A stretch of 64,000 nucleotides of DNA from Isoetes taiwanensis (taxonomy: Eukaryota > Streptophyta > Lycopodiopsida > Isoetales > Isoetaceae). Of the stretch, positions 41,056 through 53,753 are shown one piece after another. The notes under the pieces are model-generated. The model did not search any database and was not told where the DNA came from. It was given only the letters and a program-made list of their open reading frames with translations. Every line of letters starts with the position of its first letter. Position 1 is the first letter of the stretch. The position numbers were made by a program, and so were the translations under genes. Location: contig JAJEKV010000030.1 in the NCBI GenBank assembly GCA_021234155.1, positions 6,695,890 to 6,759,889 on the forward strand. Direction: 5' to 3'.

Positions 41056-41312
41056 CTTCAGATTGTCCAGCCTGAAAGCGGAGTATAATAATTCAAGTTG
41101 TATATTATAGTATATTAGATATATTGCCGCGATACATTAGAGTACATTTATATATATTAGAGTACAGATGTCCTCCACTGCCATTCTCCACTTTCATTTC
41201 TTTGGACGCTGATTTGGATGAGGCAGGCGCTGCTGGGGAAGATAATCCTCGACATGAAGGTCCTTTTTTTTATGTTGATTGGTTGAAGGCATAGACTTGG
41301 AGATCTGTACGC

Positions 41313-41510
41313 ATGCTTTCCCTTGGCTTAAGCAATGTAGTTAATATGATGGAAGAGGCCTTGACAGCCATGGATGATCCAGAAATTGTTGTCGGACAGC
41401 CCAGAAGAGTTTTTAAAGCATTGGTGAACCATGTGCGGTCTATGCGCCTGTCCAAACTCCGCCAACTGCAGCAGTTTGCTTCAAAGCATCCCAATATCAT
41501 GAGGGCCTGA
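41313..41510 (+). CDS. Short ORF, possible terminal exon
   Basis: 65 codons, MLSLGLSNVVNMMEEALTAM start and FKALVNHVRSMRLSKLRQLQ in the middle, ending SKHPNIMRA. One stop upstream the same frame reads DEAGAAGEDNPRHEGPFFYV, suggesting a longer broken exon. Family unknown. Confidence 0.3.
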   Translation: MLSLGLSNVVNMMEEALTAMDDPEIVVGQPRRVFKALVNHVRSMRLSKLRQLQQFASKHPNIMRA

Positions 41511-41699
41511 TTAGAGAAGAGCGAGCTTTGTTCTCATGGCTTTGTATATATGTACAACAGAAGATCTTGTGTAGCTTCCATGAATAGCGAAGTTGGTATT
41601 TGAACTTATGGCTTATCTGCCCATGTACAGTTCAGGTTTCTTGCATATGGAGTAGCGTTGCTGCTTCCTGTGTGCTCATGTGCAGTTGACGCCACTTCT

Positions 41700-41832
41700 A
41701 TGTAAAGCAGTATTGTTGCTTCTTATACTGTTGTAATGAAGATGCCTTTGGGCATAAATTATGTTGATGTAAAGCAGCATTGCTGCTTTTTATGTTGTTG
41801 TAATGATGCGTTTGGGCATAAGTCATGTTGCT
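41700..41832 (+). repeat. Tandem repeat, two units of about 67 bp
   Basis: Units start atgtaaagcag and include gttgtaatga, tttgggcataa and tcatgttg, at about 41700-41766 and 41769-41832. Confidence 0.75.
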
Positions 41833-44800
41833 TTTTTCCTGGTTGACACTTGTACATAGGATGTGTGGATAGGATTTCTTTTTTAGCAGGGTTGCCTAAC
41901 CCCCCCCTCCCCGATTTTCTGCATTCCTAGCTATGCCACGTGTCATGCCACGTCAGCTGTTTTTAATCTCAACCATTAGATTTCTTAATTTTGCATCGGA
42001 CGGCCATGAAAATTAGAAAGTCCTTGAAAATCACTTCTCCTCTTCTCCGACCATCCTGATTCCCTCCTCTGTTCCAGTTTTATTTCTATTTCAGAGTTTG
42101 CTGATTAATATTTTTTGTACAGGATGCTTTGTTTGGGTTTCTAAATGTCAGCAGATATTGTTGTGAACTTTGACAGTAATCTGGAGGCAACGAACGTGTT
42201 TGAGAGAATGGTTAGTGGGGATCTTTCTTTTATCTGATAGCTTTTTGAAACATGCCATGAACAAGGCTGGCAGAGCAAAGTGCTTTCTCTTACGGTACGA
42301 AATAGCATATCGTCATTATTATGAGGCGTTTGCAAGTAGATCTTACCTTTAAAGGATTAAAATAAGATTTGTTTTCATATTTTAATTTCTGCCCAGCTTG
42401 CAGCGACCTTTTCCGTGGCTTTTTCTTTTGGCAAGGAGTTGGGCACACTTGACTCAGGAGCACACACTTGATGCATGTGTTGTAGCTTCAATAAATCTGC
42501 TCCATTTTCCATTTCATGTGGGACACGCATCATCTTTCTGAACCAATGCCAGCTCTCCTGTTGATACCAATGCACAATTACCAGCTCTTCCAGGTATCAA
42601 CTCATTAACCCTTAAGATTGTATTAGCAAAGCAGCAAGGGAAAAAATGATGAGAAAATGTACTCCAATATTTCTCACATTATTTTCCTTCATAATCACCT
42701 TCTCCTGCTTCAATTCGGCAGGTAAAACTAGCATGGCGTGTTTACATGGTTATATGGGTAGCGAGATTGGCAGTGATCCAGAGGCAGACCTTTGTGTGTA
42801 TAAAGAGGAGCAGGTGTCTACAATATTATGTAGAATATGAGGAGCTTACAGTAAGTTTTACTCAGTTGAATTCAATCTATTTTGACTTTCATGACAGTTG
42901 ATATCCAGCCGTATTCTTTCACGAATCATGCATATAGGGTCTATGAATAGGCTGCTCCAACTAACATATTATTTTTAGCCTTCTCAAATCCCTGTGTACT
43001 TAAAAAAACTTAGTTGTTTTCAAGCTTTCATGTGTCATGAACTCTCACTTAGGAACGGTGCTTCAATATGCAATATGCTTCCTATCTAGAGGAAAATTCA
43101 GCTTATTGTATAGATCTAGGATGAGAGAAGATCCTATTGTCAGTTCAGATTCTTCTATAGTTTCAAGTCCTTCCAATTTCTTTTTTGTCCCTTAGGGGGA
43201 GAGTAATTTTAAACATGTTATCTGCTTTTGAGCCAGACATCAAGAGGAAGGTACTCAGACAGAGCAAAGCAGGGTTGGTGATTCATGCATCAAGATTTGT
43301 CATATCAAATGAATCTATGAATTGGAAGGCTTGTACAACCCATATGGTGCAGAGTCCAAACACCTTTATTTGTCCAGAATGGTCCAGCATGGCACTTGTT
43401 TTGGCAAGAAGATATGGAAGGAATTCAAACGGAAGGGTGTCAAACATTATGTTCTTGAATTTCTTGAATTGTTTTGGTTTGTTTGTGAAGCTGGACTACT
43501 GGAGATAAAATTGGAATACTACAAGTGAAGGCAAGCTGCTTGCATGTGAAGCTGTGGTATGTTTTTTTAATACTGTCAACAAATTTCTTCTCTGCTTTGC
43601 TGGATAGAATGCATTACTTGGAGAGTGCAACATGCTTCAAAGGAGTGTTGCGCTAATACAGTTCATCAACTACTTGGTTCTTTTTGCAGGAAGCCCAGTT
43701 GACTTCACAATGAGATACGAACTTTAAGTGCTATGGAACCTACGGGTTATTTTCTAAGCCAGGTAGGTACTTGCATTTGAAGATGGAAGTACAACATCAT
43801 ACTAAACACGATTTCAACATGTACCCTTTCTATGTGATTCCGTGGTGGATAAATTATACAGCTAAAATGTGGTTAACTTGCATTTGCCAGGGCCCTAAAG
43901 GAGAGTAACTAAAGCTATAGGGCTTATTGATGGCATGATAAACTATTCAACTGCCAATGCTCTTTCGCAAAGGGAGCTTCAAGCAGGTAGGCCTTCACCT
44001 TATGAATTATAAATGAGAAACATACGTAAGGAATTTAAAAAAATTTATTTATAAAGTGCAGATGTAGGGCATGCATCATATTTTCTATCCTCTTCATTGG
44101 GGTCTGCAATCACATGAACAGACCCCAATGAGCCTTTTATTACTGGTGGCTATTTAGATGTTGACCTCCCAAACAACATGAAGTTCTTTCCCACCAGCTG
44201 GAGATTGGTTGAATTAAGCTGGAGGCTAATCTGAAACATAGGAAATGAAAGAAAGCCTTCTAGTACTTGCAGTCAGTATATGGCGGGCTGTGGAAATGAG
44301 GATGAAATGAGGTTCATTGGATCAAACTTGCCAGAATCTTATATTGCAGTTTGCTATTTCTTACCAAAGAAATCCAAATATACTAATCTGGATTGTGCCC
44401 ATGGCATTGCGGATTTCTTAGGAACAAGAGATAAACATGTTTAATTCAATAATGCTATTTCTGGTACGATTTTGATTCCAGTGCCGCTGTGGATATAAGG
44501 GGACAAAAGCCCCAGTTAACAGGCTAAGAAGAACTTGGACGGATTCATAGCTTAATAATTTAAATAAGCTTCAGAAGTGGACAGAATCTGTAAAATACAT
44601 GTGCCTCCGGCACCAAGGGGGCAATTCTTATTGGTTCATCCTAGTTCTCTCAAGTGGAGACGAGGAAATACCCATTCTGACCTGATATGATTGAGTCGGA
44701 AGAACATTGGCAAATAGAGCACCTCTACAAATTGAGGACCTTTGAGGCAATTTTTAGCATTAATATTTATTGTTATGCATTTCTTCTCATAAATGTTTGC

Positions 44801-45250
44801 AATAACTTTTATTAAACATCTAGGAAGCACATGCCTCCTAGATCTTTAATAAAATAACTATTAAGACTCTTTGTAACAACTTACCACTGATTGAAATCTT
44901 GGATTATAAGTTCGTTATGGCATTACGTTCTTTAACAGTATCATTGAAAAGGAGATTCAGCAGAATATTGAAGATGCCCTAAAAGAGATGCCATGGGAAA
45001 GTGAGAAAAAATCTATTGCCCTTTCCAAATCCATCAAACTAGCCTTCTTCCCAACCCAGCAGTTCTGCTAGTTTATTTCTTAAAAAGCGAGTAGGATGGG
45101 TAGCGAGGGCAAGACTTCAACACGATAACCGAGGGCAGCATGAAGTCTGCCGCTCCAAACCCATAACTCGATAACCGAGGGCAACATGATGAACAAGAAC
45201 CTACGAAGCTCGCAAATAGAAAGAAAGTGGGAGAACTGCAATTCAGGTTT
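41833..45250. other. No recognisable gene
   Basis: AT-rich sequence with several splice-site-like and exon-like scraps that I could not assign. One is a 64-codon frame at 42646-42840 with a signal-peptide-like start (MMRKCTPIFLTLFSFIITFS). Another is a 68-codon frame at 43322-43528 (MEGLYNPYGAESKHLYLSRM). They may be exons of an unrecognised intron-rich gene or a decayed one. Confidence 0.35.
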
Positions 45251-45327
45251 CCTTAGCTCCATCCTTAATCCAGACCTTCAAAACAAAACCTTAGTTCCAT
45301 CCTTAATCCAGACCTTCAAAACAAAAC
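45251..45327 (+). repeat. 38-bp tandem duplication
   Basis: ccttagctccatccttaatc plus cagaccttcaaaacaaaa at 45251-45288, repeated from 45289 with one substitution. Confidence 0.85.
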
Positions 45328-46018
45328 CCAGCCGACATCTCCACCGTTGCATAGGGATATTCAGGGCATATCCCACAGCCACAACCTCCAGCCCTAGCCC
45401 ATAAGTAAAACATTTGCCATTTGATGCAAGCACGTGCATTTAAAATCTGTGCACTTCTTGCAATCTATGCTAAATAGGTGCAATTATGCTAAATGTAAGT
45501 GTTTTGACACATCTGACCAAGCTAAGAATGCTTCATGGCTTTTGTAGGTCAATGATAAGCAAGAGAGAAACAATGTACAAGTTATCTTTGCGGAAGGCTT
45601 TCAGTTTTTAACAAGTCGCAACTTGCCTCGTCTTGATGAAGTCAAGAATTTCACCGCATAAAGGAGGATGCAAAATGTAATCTGACACAAGTGCATCTGA
45701 GTGGTGATGCACTGACATGGGAAACATGCTGACATCACAGCACGTTGACATGGAAATTCAGCTGACCTCTACTTGGACATTCTTCTTGGTTTCTTAGCCC
45801 TAGCAATTCCTCCCATAACTTTGATATAACGCATCCATCAACTAAGCACATGTGTGAGACGAGGAACACCAAGGTCTTGGAAGGACTTAAAATACCTCCT
45901 CCTTCAAGTGCATAGTGGGCCATTTTCCTGTTTAGATGCTAGACAATGACATTTCTTGGTAGAATCCAGAATCCAAAGCTGTGTCTACCTTGCAAAAACC
46001 ATCATTATGTGCTCTACG

Positions 46019-46084
46019 GTCACCCAAGCTTTGCCAGTGCCACAAGCTAAACATAGTTGTTGGATCCCTTATTATCTGAGCTGC
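46019..46084 (-). pseudogene. Possible vestige of a PPR DYW domain
   Basis: Downstream of the PPR stop the minus strand reads AAQIIRDPTTMFSLWHWQSL-GD, which resembles the end of DYW domains ('reIIvRDptR.H.F..G.CSCGDYW'). A few codons earlier, in another frame, LSEEKLSAAHG resembles 'HSEKLAiAfG'. The zinc-binding Cys residues are mostly lost and the spacing is too short, so if real it is a decayed, deleted remnant. Confidence 0.35.
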
Positions 46085-46394
46085 ATTTTCATGCAACACT
46101 TTTATGCCCATGCGCTGCTGACAACTTTTCCTCTGACAAGTTAAGCACGGGAGCCTGTCATTACTTGCCTCTAAGAATGCTTGAACCTGCACTTTGTATC
46201 ATGTTCATGTCCAGGAATATCAGAAATTTCCAAAACTGGCAGTCTAAGTCTAAGAGGCTTTATACAGTCTAAGTCTAAGAGCCTTCCTGGTCAAACCATA
46301 CAGGTATCTCCAAATTTTATAAATGTTTGGACCAACCTTGTCAATACTCAAAAAGGAGCTGAACTTGTTAATTTACCAGAGAAAACCTTGAAAA

Positions 46395-48610
46395 CTATAT
46401 GTACGGATCAGCATAAATATTTGACATGAGTATATATCCTGCGCCGCAATAAGAATCAAGATCAACAATTTCTTTAAAGCATCGTGTTCCTACCTCCATG
46501 TTACCATGCATTTTGCTTGCATTAAGCAGAGCCTTCCAGCCAGGAATATTGGGTTCTTCATTAGCTTCAAGTAAAACTTCTGCTTCTTTGAAAAGCCCAG
46601 CACGACCCAAAAGATCAACCATGCAAGTTGAATGAAATATATTAGGAATTATCCCATGATATTGTATCATGGACCTGAAACATTCAAGACCCTCATCCAC
46701 CAGACCTGCATGACTGCATACAATGAGGAGACTAATAAATGTTACATCATTAGGTTCAATCCAGCTATCCTGCATGCCCTTAAAACATTGCGCTGCATCT
46801 CCAGCATTGCCGAGTTGCGCATGCCCAGAAATTATTGAACTCCATGCAATAACATTTTTATTTGGTAACTTCTCAAACAAAATTTGGGCATCCTGCATGT
46901 TCCCACATTTAGCATACATATCAATGAGAGCATTCCCAATAGGGATGTCAAACTGAATGCTACTCTGCACAATCTGCTTATGTATACCCTTGCCTCGCTC
47001 TATTGCACCAATTCTACCACAAGCTTTCAAGATACTCAAAAATGTGAACTTGTCTGGATTTACACCATATTGCTGCATTTCATCATAGCATTTTAAAGCG
47101 AGGAGCCCTTCGTCATATTGAGCATATCCTGCAATGATTATACTCCAAGACACTACATTTCGGGTTGGCAGTTTATCAAAGACATTGCGAGCTTCCTCTA
47201 ACTTTCCACACTTAGCATACATATCAACAAGAGTATTCCATCCAACAATATCTAATTGGAAACCACTTTTGATGATCTCCTCGTGAATTTGCTTTCCTTG
47301 ATCTATAAAACCAGCATTCCCACATGCTTTTAAGACACTCGATAATATGGCATTGTTTGGCTTTATGCCCTCATTCCTCATATTCTGAAAGCACTCTAGG
47401 GAAAGGAGGATCTCACCATGCTGCCCATATCCAGAAATCATAGCACCCCATGATACAATGTCTCGCATCCGTAATCCATCAAAGACATCTCGTGCTTCAT
47501 TCAACTTCCCACATTTGCAATACATATCAATGAGGGCACTACCAATAAAAGCATTAGACTGCAATCCACTTATGGTAACTTGGTCATGAATTTGTCTCCC
47601 CTCCTTAATAGCACAAACACTACCACACGCTTTCAATATGCTGGAAAATATGACCGCATTTGGCTTTATGCCCTCGTGCTTCATGTTTTCAAAACATGTG
47701 AGGGCAAGGTGGCCTTCAGCAAATTGAGCATATCCAACAATCATTACACCCCATGAAACCACATCTCGAGTGGGCATTTCATCAAAGATCTTGCGTGCCT
47801 GTTCCAAGCTACCACATTTTATGTACATATCAGCAATAGTGTTCCAAACAACTATATCAAATTTGAGCCCACTCCGTACAATTTGCTGATGAACACGCAT
47901 TCCCCGCTTTAAAATTCTAATGCTACTACATGCTTGTAGAACCGCAACATAAATGTGCTTGTCGCATTTTGTACCTGATTGTAACATTCTCTCATACAAT
48001 TGAAGGGCCTCCTCACCTTGACTAAGTTTAGCATGAGCCGCAATGATTGCACTCCATGTATAAACAGTTGGTTTGACAACCTTGCTAAAAGCTTGCCTTG
48101 CTTCATCCAAACATCCACAAGAAGCAAACAGACGAATGAGATGGTCACTCAAAACCGGAATTGATTCTAGTTTAGCATGGACCATGAGGGCTTGTATTTT
48201 CCTACCACATTCCAGGTTTTTCTCTATCAGGCATTCCCTAAGCAGCCGGTAAGCAAACTCCCTGGATATAGGAATTCCCTGCTGTTGTTGCAAAATCTCT
48301 GTTTGATGAAGTAAATCGAGCAAACGCTTTCCCTTAAACAGATTTCCTAATCTTAAAAAAAAGCGAAATAACGTCAGAAATACGAATCCGCAGTAACTTT
48401 GTACTTCCAAAATTCAAATGTTACCTTGACGAATCTTTTTCCTGAAGATTACGAGTGATCTGAAAAATATGATCTTCATTAGCTATGCACATTTAGAAAG
48501 ACATAAAAAGACATGAAAAAAAAACCTACCTCGGAACCAGATGAAAAACACCCCAGAGAATGCCATCTGAATAGCAATGCCTCCTTTTTTCTTGCAATGA
48601 CCCATGCCAT
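46395..48610 (-). CDS. PLS-class pentatricopeptide repeat protein, three exons predicted
   Basis: The long frame (46395-48351 as exon 3) has no ATG at its upstream end; upstream splicing supplies one. Exon 1 is 48530-48610 (MAWVIARKKEALLFRWHSLG, a transit-peptide-like start) with donor gtaggt. Exon 2 is 48425-48459 between acceptor tttttcag and donor gtaaca. Exon 3 starts after tttttttaag, and the phases fit (AG|A gives Arg). The protein would have 690 residues. It carries about 13-14 P, L and S repeats (for example WNTLVDMYAKCGKLEEARNV and WGAMISGYGQHGEILLSLEC) and a partial E1 motif ending YILMSNIYADPYI, with E2 and DYW missing. Such proteins bind organelle RNA site-specifically for editing or processing in mitochondria or plastids. 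Without DYW it would need a partner in trans. The repeats are intact, so it may be functional. Confidence 0.85.
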
Positions 48611-48619
48611 CAAGGCTTC

Positions 48620-50362
48620 TGAATACTAACGCGCTCATTTTTGTAGATCATATAACCAGTCGCAAAATGTTCCTTCTCATAATTTTCTTAGCACAACATT
48701 TAGGTTTTTCTTTAAGGCCCATCTTTACTTACGATTACCAGATTTTGACGAGAAAATCAATTTGTGCATGCGTTGATCGTTTGAAACGAGGAAAATCGTG
48801 GAGTTAGCGCGGCACTACTTCAAAATGGCAGTATCTCATATGAGATGTTCTTAAGGCGGATAAGCAGCGCAATATTTCCCTGTTTTGTCATGTGCTTCTG
48901 ATGCAAATGAGCAGGCGATTCCATTGTGGATGTAATCGATGATTGCAGACTGTCTAAGGAATCGAATGCTCAACTCATGACCAGCGGATCGATAGATATC
49001 AGGTTTGAATGAATGTTCTATTCTGTTCCTTTTTTAAAAAATGGCTGTGTGTTACAGTCTGCAAAAAAAAGGTTAATTTAAAGAGAAATGAAAAATAGAA
49101 TGCCGCAGGACTATTGATAGCTGTAGGGGATTCAAGTTGGGTTCCCGACCTAGAAGCCGTAGGACCTAAGAATGATTGGTTTTATGAAAGGGTAAATCCA
49201 AGGCCTTGGATTGGGGTGACCCCCAAGATTCAAAACCCACTAGCTACCATCGGGTGGGAGACGCAGGTGGGTGCAAGTCCCACCAATCTTGCCTTCAAAG
49301 AAAGAAAAAAAAATAAAAATAAAAATAAAAATAAAAATAAAAAACTAGTTGATGGTTTATTTCGGTTGTTGACAGTTTATTTCGTTTGCATGCAACAGCT
49401 AACTAACTTAGTTTCTATTTCGGTTGCTCATGGCATCTCATTTTTTTAACTTGAGCTCACAATGCTGGGTAATTATTGAGAGGCAAAACAATTTGCTTGG
49501 TTACAAAGTAGTCCTTAGCAATGCTTTGTACAGACTTTTGGTTCCCTCGTGATTTTTTGCCGGTTGTTGTTCTTATACTTTGATGTAAAGAATCTCGCAG
49601 TAGCTACCCCTCTACAAGGGCAGCAATTGTTATGCACGAATTCTGCTTCAAATCACAGAAAAAATGCTTTTTCCCCCTTTTTTTTTGGCAAGAAAATGCT
49701 TCAACGGAAAAAGTGGGATAAAGACAAAAGTTCCAAGAAAATAGGCGCACTTCATTTTTTTCACCTTCATCTCTATTTCATCAGGCCTTACTTATGTGTG
49801 GTCCTTTTGCATCAGATAATAACCCAGTTTGTTGAGGTGACCAAATTGGTAATGGTATAATAAGTAAGCTTCTTATAGGTAAGGCCTTTAGCTCTATTTC
49901 TGCTGGAAGATACCATAACTATAGCATTTTTAAGGAAAAAGAGCATGTGGAAGAAGTCCCGATGCTGAAACAATAGGAAATCATATTCTTTCTTCTTTGG
50001 AAAGAGGAAAGTTTCAGAATATTTTCGGCTACTCATACAACTAGATGATGACGAATGGGATGACATTGAGCATGATTTTATGGACGAGGGTTTGATGTCT
50101 GGTGAATAACAAACAAAGTTTCATCTTATATTAGATGCATTTTGATGATTTAAAGAATACTCTAATGTGTTCTCCATATGTATATGGTTCATGCTTTGAT
50201 TAAAATAGTGCATGTTCTCTTTTCTTTCATTATACTTTTGTGCCATTTATCTTAGGAGCTTGAATATTTATTTACTTGATTGGATATGTACGTGATCATT
50301 GAAATATTAGTAAATTTCCAATTTACAAGAATTTTAATCACAGAGAGTTCAGTCCAACCCAT
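48620..50362. other. No recognisable gene
   Basis: AT-rich. A run of five AAAAT/AAATA units lies at about 49310-49346. It follows a 180-bp stretch (49110-49300) ending gtgcaagtcccaccaatctt, which could be a retroposed SINE with an A-rich tail. A 111-codon frame at 49114-49449 covers both and is not convincing as a gene. Confidence 0.35.
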
Positions 50363-50536
50363 ATGCTAGAGATAATGAACTTAATGGTAGATCATCCTTT
50401 GACGGATCCAATGCCAGCCGATGCGATTGCTTTCAACAAGAAAAGCAATGAATTATTTAGTTGGAGCATGAAAAAGGAACTGAAGAGTAAAGACATGAGA
50501 TTCTGGATTGTAGATGGTCAGCATTCAGTGAGATGA
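50363..50536 (+). pseudogene. Fragment of unknown protein with DGQH motif
   Basis: 58 codons from MLEIMNLMVDHPLTDPMPAD through FNKKSNELFSWSMKKELKSK to FWIVDGQHSV, then a stop. A one-base shift continues as VAQVLQTEDQG. The VDGQHSV...AAQ-like pattern recalls the ParB/sulfiredoxin fold motif ('vvDGhhR..Aa'), but the evidence is thin. Confidence 0.3.
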
Positions 50537-50660
50537 GAGTAGCACAGGTGCTGCAGACAGAGGATCAAGGAGTTGTATTGGAAGCGGGAGTGCAAGGTGT
50601 TATCAGCGGACACTCTACCCATCGAGCTAACCAGCATCAGTCACTTCCAGAATACTATCG

Positions 50661-52490
50661 CTACAAGTGAACGTTACGTTAGGTACTGATTATCACCATC
50701 TTCTAAACTTAGATCTCAAAGTCCTTTTGCAAACCAGAGGGTACTTTCTCGAAGTCCTCGTCTATCCCTCTGTGATCCAGATGGCCCTTTCTCGACTTGC
50801 GAGTCGAGAAAGTGCCCTCTGATCTAGTCTTTTATAACCCAGAGACTTTGTAGAGTCAGTCAACTAACTTGAATCTTATATCTACAGCCCCTATCCTGTA
50901 CAAATAATATATGCAAGACAGCAATGGAAGGCATTGGAATGTCCACCTTCAAAAAAATGGAAGATTTTTGAGAGGCTGTGCAGGTTTGTACTTACAGAGG
51001 GCCACCAACCCAATGATGAAGATGGAAAAAAAAAAAGAAAACCTACAAAAAAGGTCAAAAAATCGCTATCAGATCAGTAGACCTGATACTGTGCAATGAA
51101 GAAATCTGGTAAAAGTGGACTGAGATCTGGGCATTGTGGCAAAGACGTATGCTGAAGGACAGTAATGGAGAGTTGCCACAAAGACCAGATCTAAAACTCT
51201 TTGACAAGAAGTTCATGAAGAGGATACAGGAAGGGCTGACGGAGCTAAATTTGCAAAGAAAAATACTGGACGACTCAATATTATGAGGAAAACAAGTCCC
51301 AGAAAGGAACTTCATGAGAAATCGGATCCATTATTGGCTTTTGATGGAGCAGATTATCAAAACTTCCAAACAGAATAGTATCTTCAGGCTTTTCTTGAAA
51401 AGATTGCAACTTCTGCAGCAAAGAAGAGCGGTCTGGGGCCGAAAGATTGACGAAGGAGTGAAGGAATGCCAAATGTCTAGGGTGTTTCGGACAATTAGAG
51501 TCCATTGCATAAAGTTCAGAGGAAAACAACAAAAGCACATGCGAGAATTGAACAATAAAAAGGAGGGGGAAGGAAAATGGGGGAGAAGAAGCCTTTAATT
51601 AGAATCAAAATTAACCAACAGAGATCGGATTGCCATTCCAATTATACAGATCAATTCTCCCGGACTGATAATTCTAGTTCAAAGAGAAGTAAGGCGAATT
51701 TCCCTCGAATTGGGTTGAATCTAGTTGTGAGTATACTTCAACAAAGATTTTGTGATCTAACCAATCATAATGCACTCGATATTCTTGCAAGAGCAATGGC
51801 ACTAGATCCAACAAATTCTTCCAGCCAAGAATTAGTAATTTCGACTTCAAACTCAACTGTACTGGGAACAAAGATGTATTCTGATGAGAAGAGATTATCA
51901 GGAAAGAATTGCTGAATGATCCAAAGAGTTCCAGAGTTCTATAGCAGAGCCTTTCAAAAAATCACACGTAATTCTAGATTTCACTCTGATAATTGCAAAA
52001 ACTACCATCTCCATGAGGAAGTCGACCGTGATTAAATTTAAATGCGAACTTCGATCTCTGCTAAAAGATCTCTTCAGGGTTGTTCTTCGACCTCTGCAAA
52101 TGGGAAGTTCGCACCGGTTCTTCTTCGAGCTTTGCAAGCAAGATCTTCGAGCAGTTCTCCAAGCAGATGCGATTAGTTCTTCAAGCTTTCAAGCAAGATC
52201 TTCGAGCTCTGCGGTCAGTTCTTCAAGCAGATGCGAGCTCAATAGTTCTGGAGCTCTGCAGTTCTTTGCAGTTTGTTGTTTCCATTGTTGTTTGCTCTGC
52301 AGGCCATATAAGATAGCAAGCCAGAAGTAGAGGCTCAGGCAAAAATCTCCAAAATCTTGCTCAGAAAACTTCCCCATCTGCAAAATCTTGCTTAAATCTT
52401 GTTGAAAAGCCTCTCAGAAACTCTGCAATCTCTTGCTGATCTTGTAAAACTCTGTTTTTCCCCTTGAAACGACTCCCCCATTTCTATTTT
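50661..52490. other. No recognisable gene; possible decayed retroelement
   Basis: Holds broken Lys/Ser-rich frames (51000-51900) and an internally repetitive block at 52040-52260 built from variants of aagatcttcgagc, ttcttcaagcagatgcga and agttcttcaagc. A TATA-like ccatataagatagc lies at about 52303. Could be an LTR of an unrecognised element. Confidence 0.35.
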
Positions 52491-52611
52491 GTAGGGGAAT
52501 GAAAACTGGTCCAGCATTCCCAGTTTGCCGGTGACCCACTCCCGGCTACCGCCGGTCGCGGGACCCCACCGGCAAACTGGGAATGCTGTTCCAGTTTCCA
52601 TTCCCCTATAC
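52491..52611. mobile_element. 121-bp hairpin MITE
   Basis: Almost the whole element is one inverted repeat: gtaggggaatg.aaactgg..., cagcattcccagtttgccgg on the left, mirrored by ccggcaaactgggaatgctg ... cattcccctatac on the right. A 30-bp GC-rich loop (accgccggtcgcggg) joins the arms. Confidence 0.9.
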
Positions 52612-53481
52612 ATTGTGCTGTTTGGAGGCTTTATTGTAAGGTACAATGATGTTTACATATTGACAACAGGGGACCTTTCACAAAGGAATCAATTTCGTTC
52701 CCTTAAATGTGCAGTGCAAAGGCAACAAGCTGCAAAATGATGATTGCATGCCAGGTTTTTTAGTTGGTCTGGAATTAGGAATTGGGGCCATGTTTTGGCC
52801 CTATATTTTTTCGAGATAAAGTATATGCAAGTGACTGAGTATTCAAGTTATATCTTATATTTTTGCCAATGCTTTGCATTTTGAATTGGTGTTCTTTTGT
52901 GCATATTAGAGCAAAAGAGTTTAGAGGAGGTAGCTCACCACCCAACCGGGTCCTTCAGGAAACCGTTATCCTGAGCCTGGAAATCGTTATCCAGGGAACT
53001 GAGAAATCGTTATCTCAGCCTGATATGCACTCCAGAGGGAGGGTTTAAGGATGAAGGCAAGGTTTATGAAAGCAACAAGAGTTCAGGAGGCAAGAACAGG
53101 AATCTTGGGTGTGCAGTCTAGTCTGATATCTCATGATCCACAAGGAGTTAGCGAATGGGCGACCCCAATCCGGAAACTAGACTCTGAGTGCTTTCCAATG
53201 AGCCCTGGATCGCAATAATCCCACTTATATTCGCTGAGATATGACCTTTTTAAGTTGGCCTTTTAGAAACTGCTATTTTTGGACTGGGATATTATCAAGG
53301 AGATTAGCTTGGCTTAATACAAGGATAATTTTCTTAGGGTATCAAATAAAGGTTAAGACTCCATAATAAGGTTATTTTGAGTGCATAACAGTGGACCACA
53401 CCCCCGAGCTACTAGGGAAAAGCCATCATATCAAGGTCCTCCCCTTTTAAAGATGCTTGACCTCAAGCATTAGTGTTGGCA

Positions 53482-53650
53482 ACCTCGGTTTGTCAGAGGA
53501 CCATTTTACACCTGGCAACCTCAATCGTTAGAGGACCATTTTACACCATATGGAAACCATGGTTTGTCAGTGGACTTTTACTCCCAAGGGAACCTCAACC
53601 GTTAGAGGATCTTTTACCCCAAACACTTATCAATCGTTAGATAAGTGATC
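53482..53650 (+). repeat. Degenerate tandem repeat, about 38-bp period
   Basis: Units of the form ggcaacctc.a.tcgttagag followed by gaccattttacacc recur four to five times with alternation of cggtttgtcag and caatcgttag. Related fragments flank it. Confidence 0.7.
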
Positions 53651-53753
53651 TCAGTCATTAGGTATATAGGTAAGGTAAAGGTTAGGTTTTTAAGCGGTAT
53701 AAAAGTTTATCTCAAAAGAATTTCAATTATAAGGTAAAGCAAGCAATTGACAA

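Noticed and set aside
48352-48410. Upstream end of the long PPR reading frame as the protein start
   Set aside because: The first codon is TTG and an in-frame stop lies just before it. An upstream ATG joined by two introns fits better.
50595-50645. Minus-strand tRNA-like stretch (ggttagctcgatgggtagag)
   Set aside because: It resembles an A box and D arm, but the anticodon stem does not pair and the B box is absent. At best it is a SINE head.
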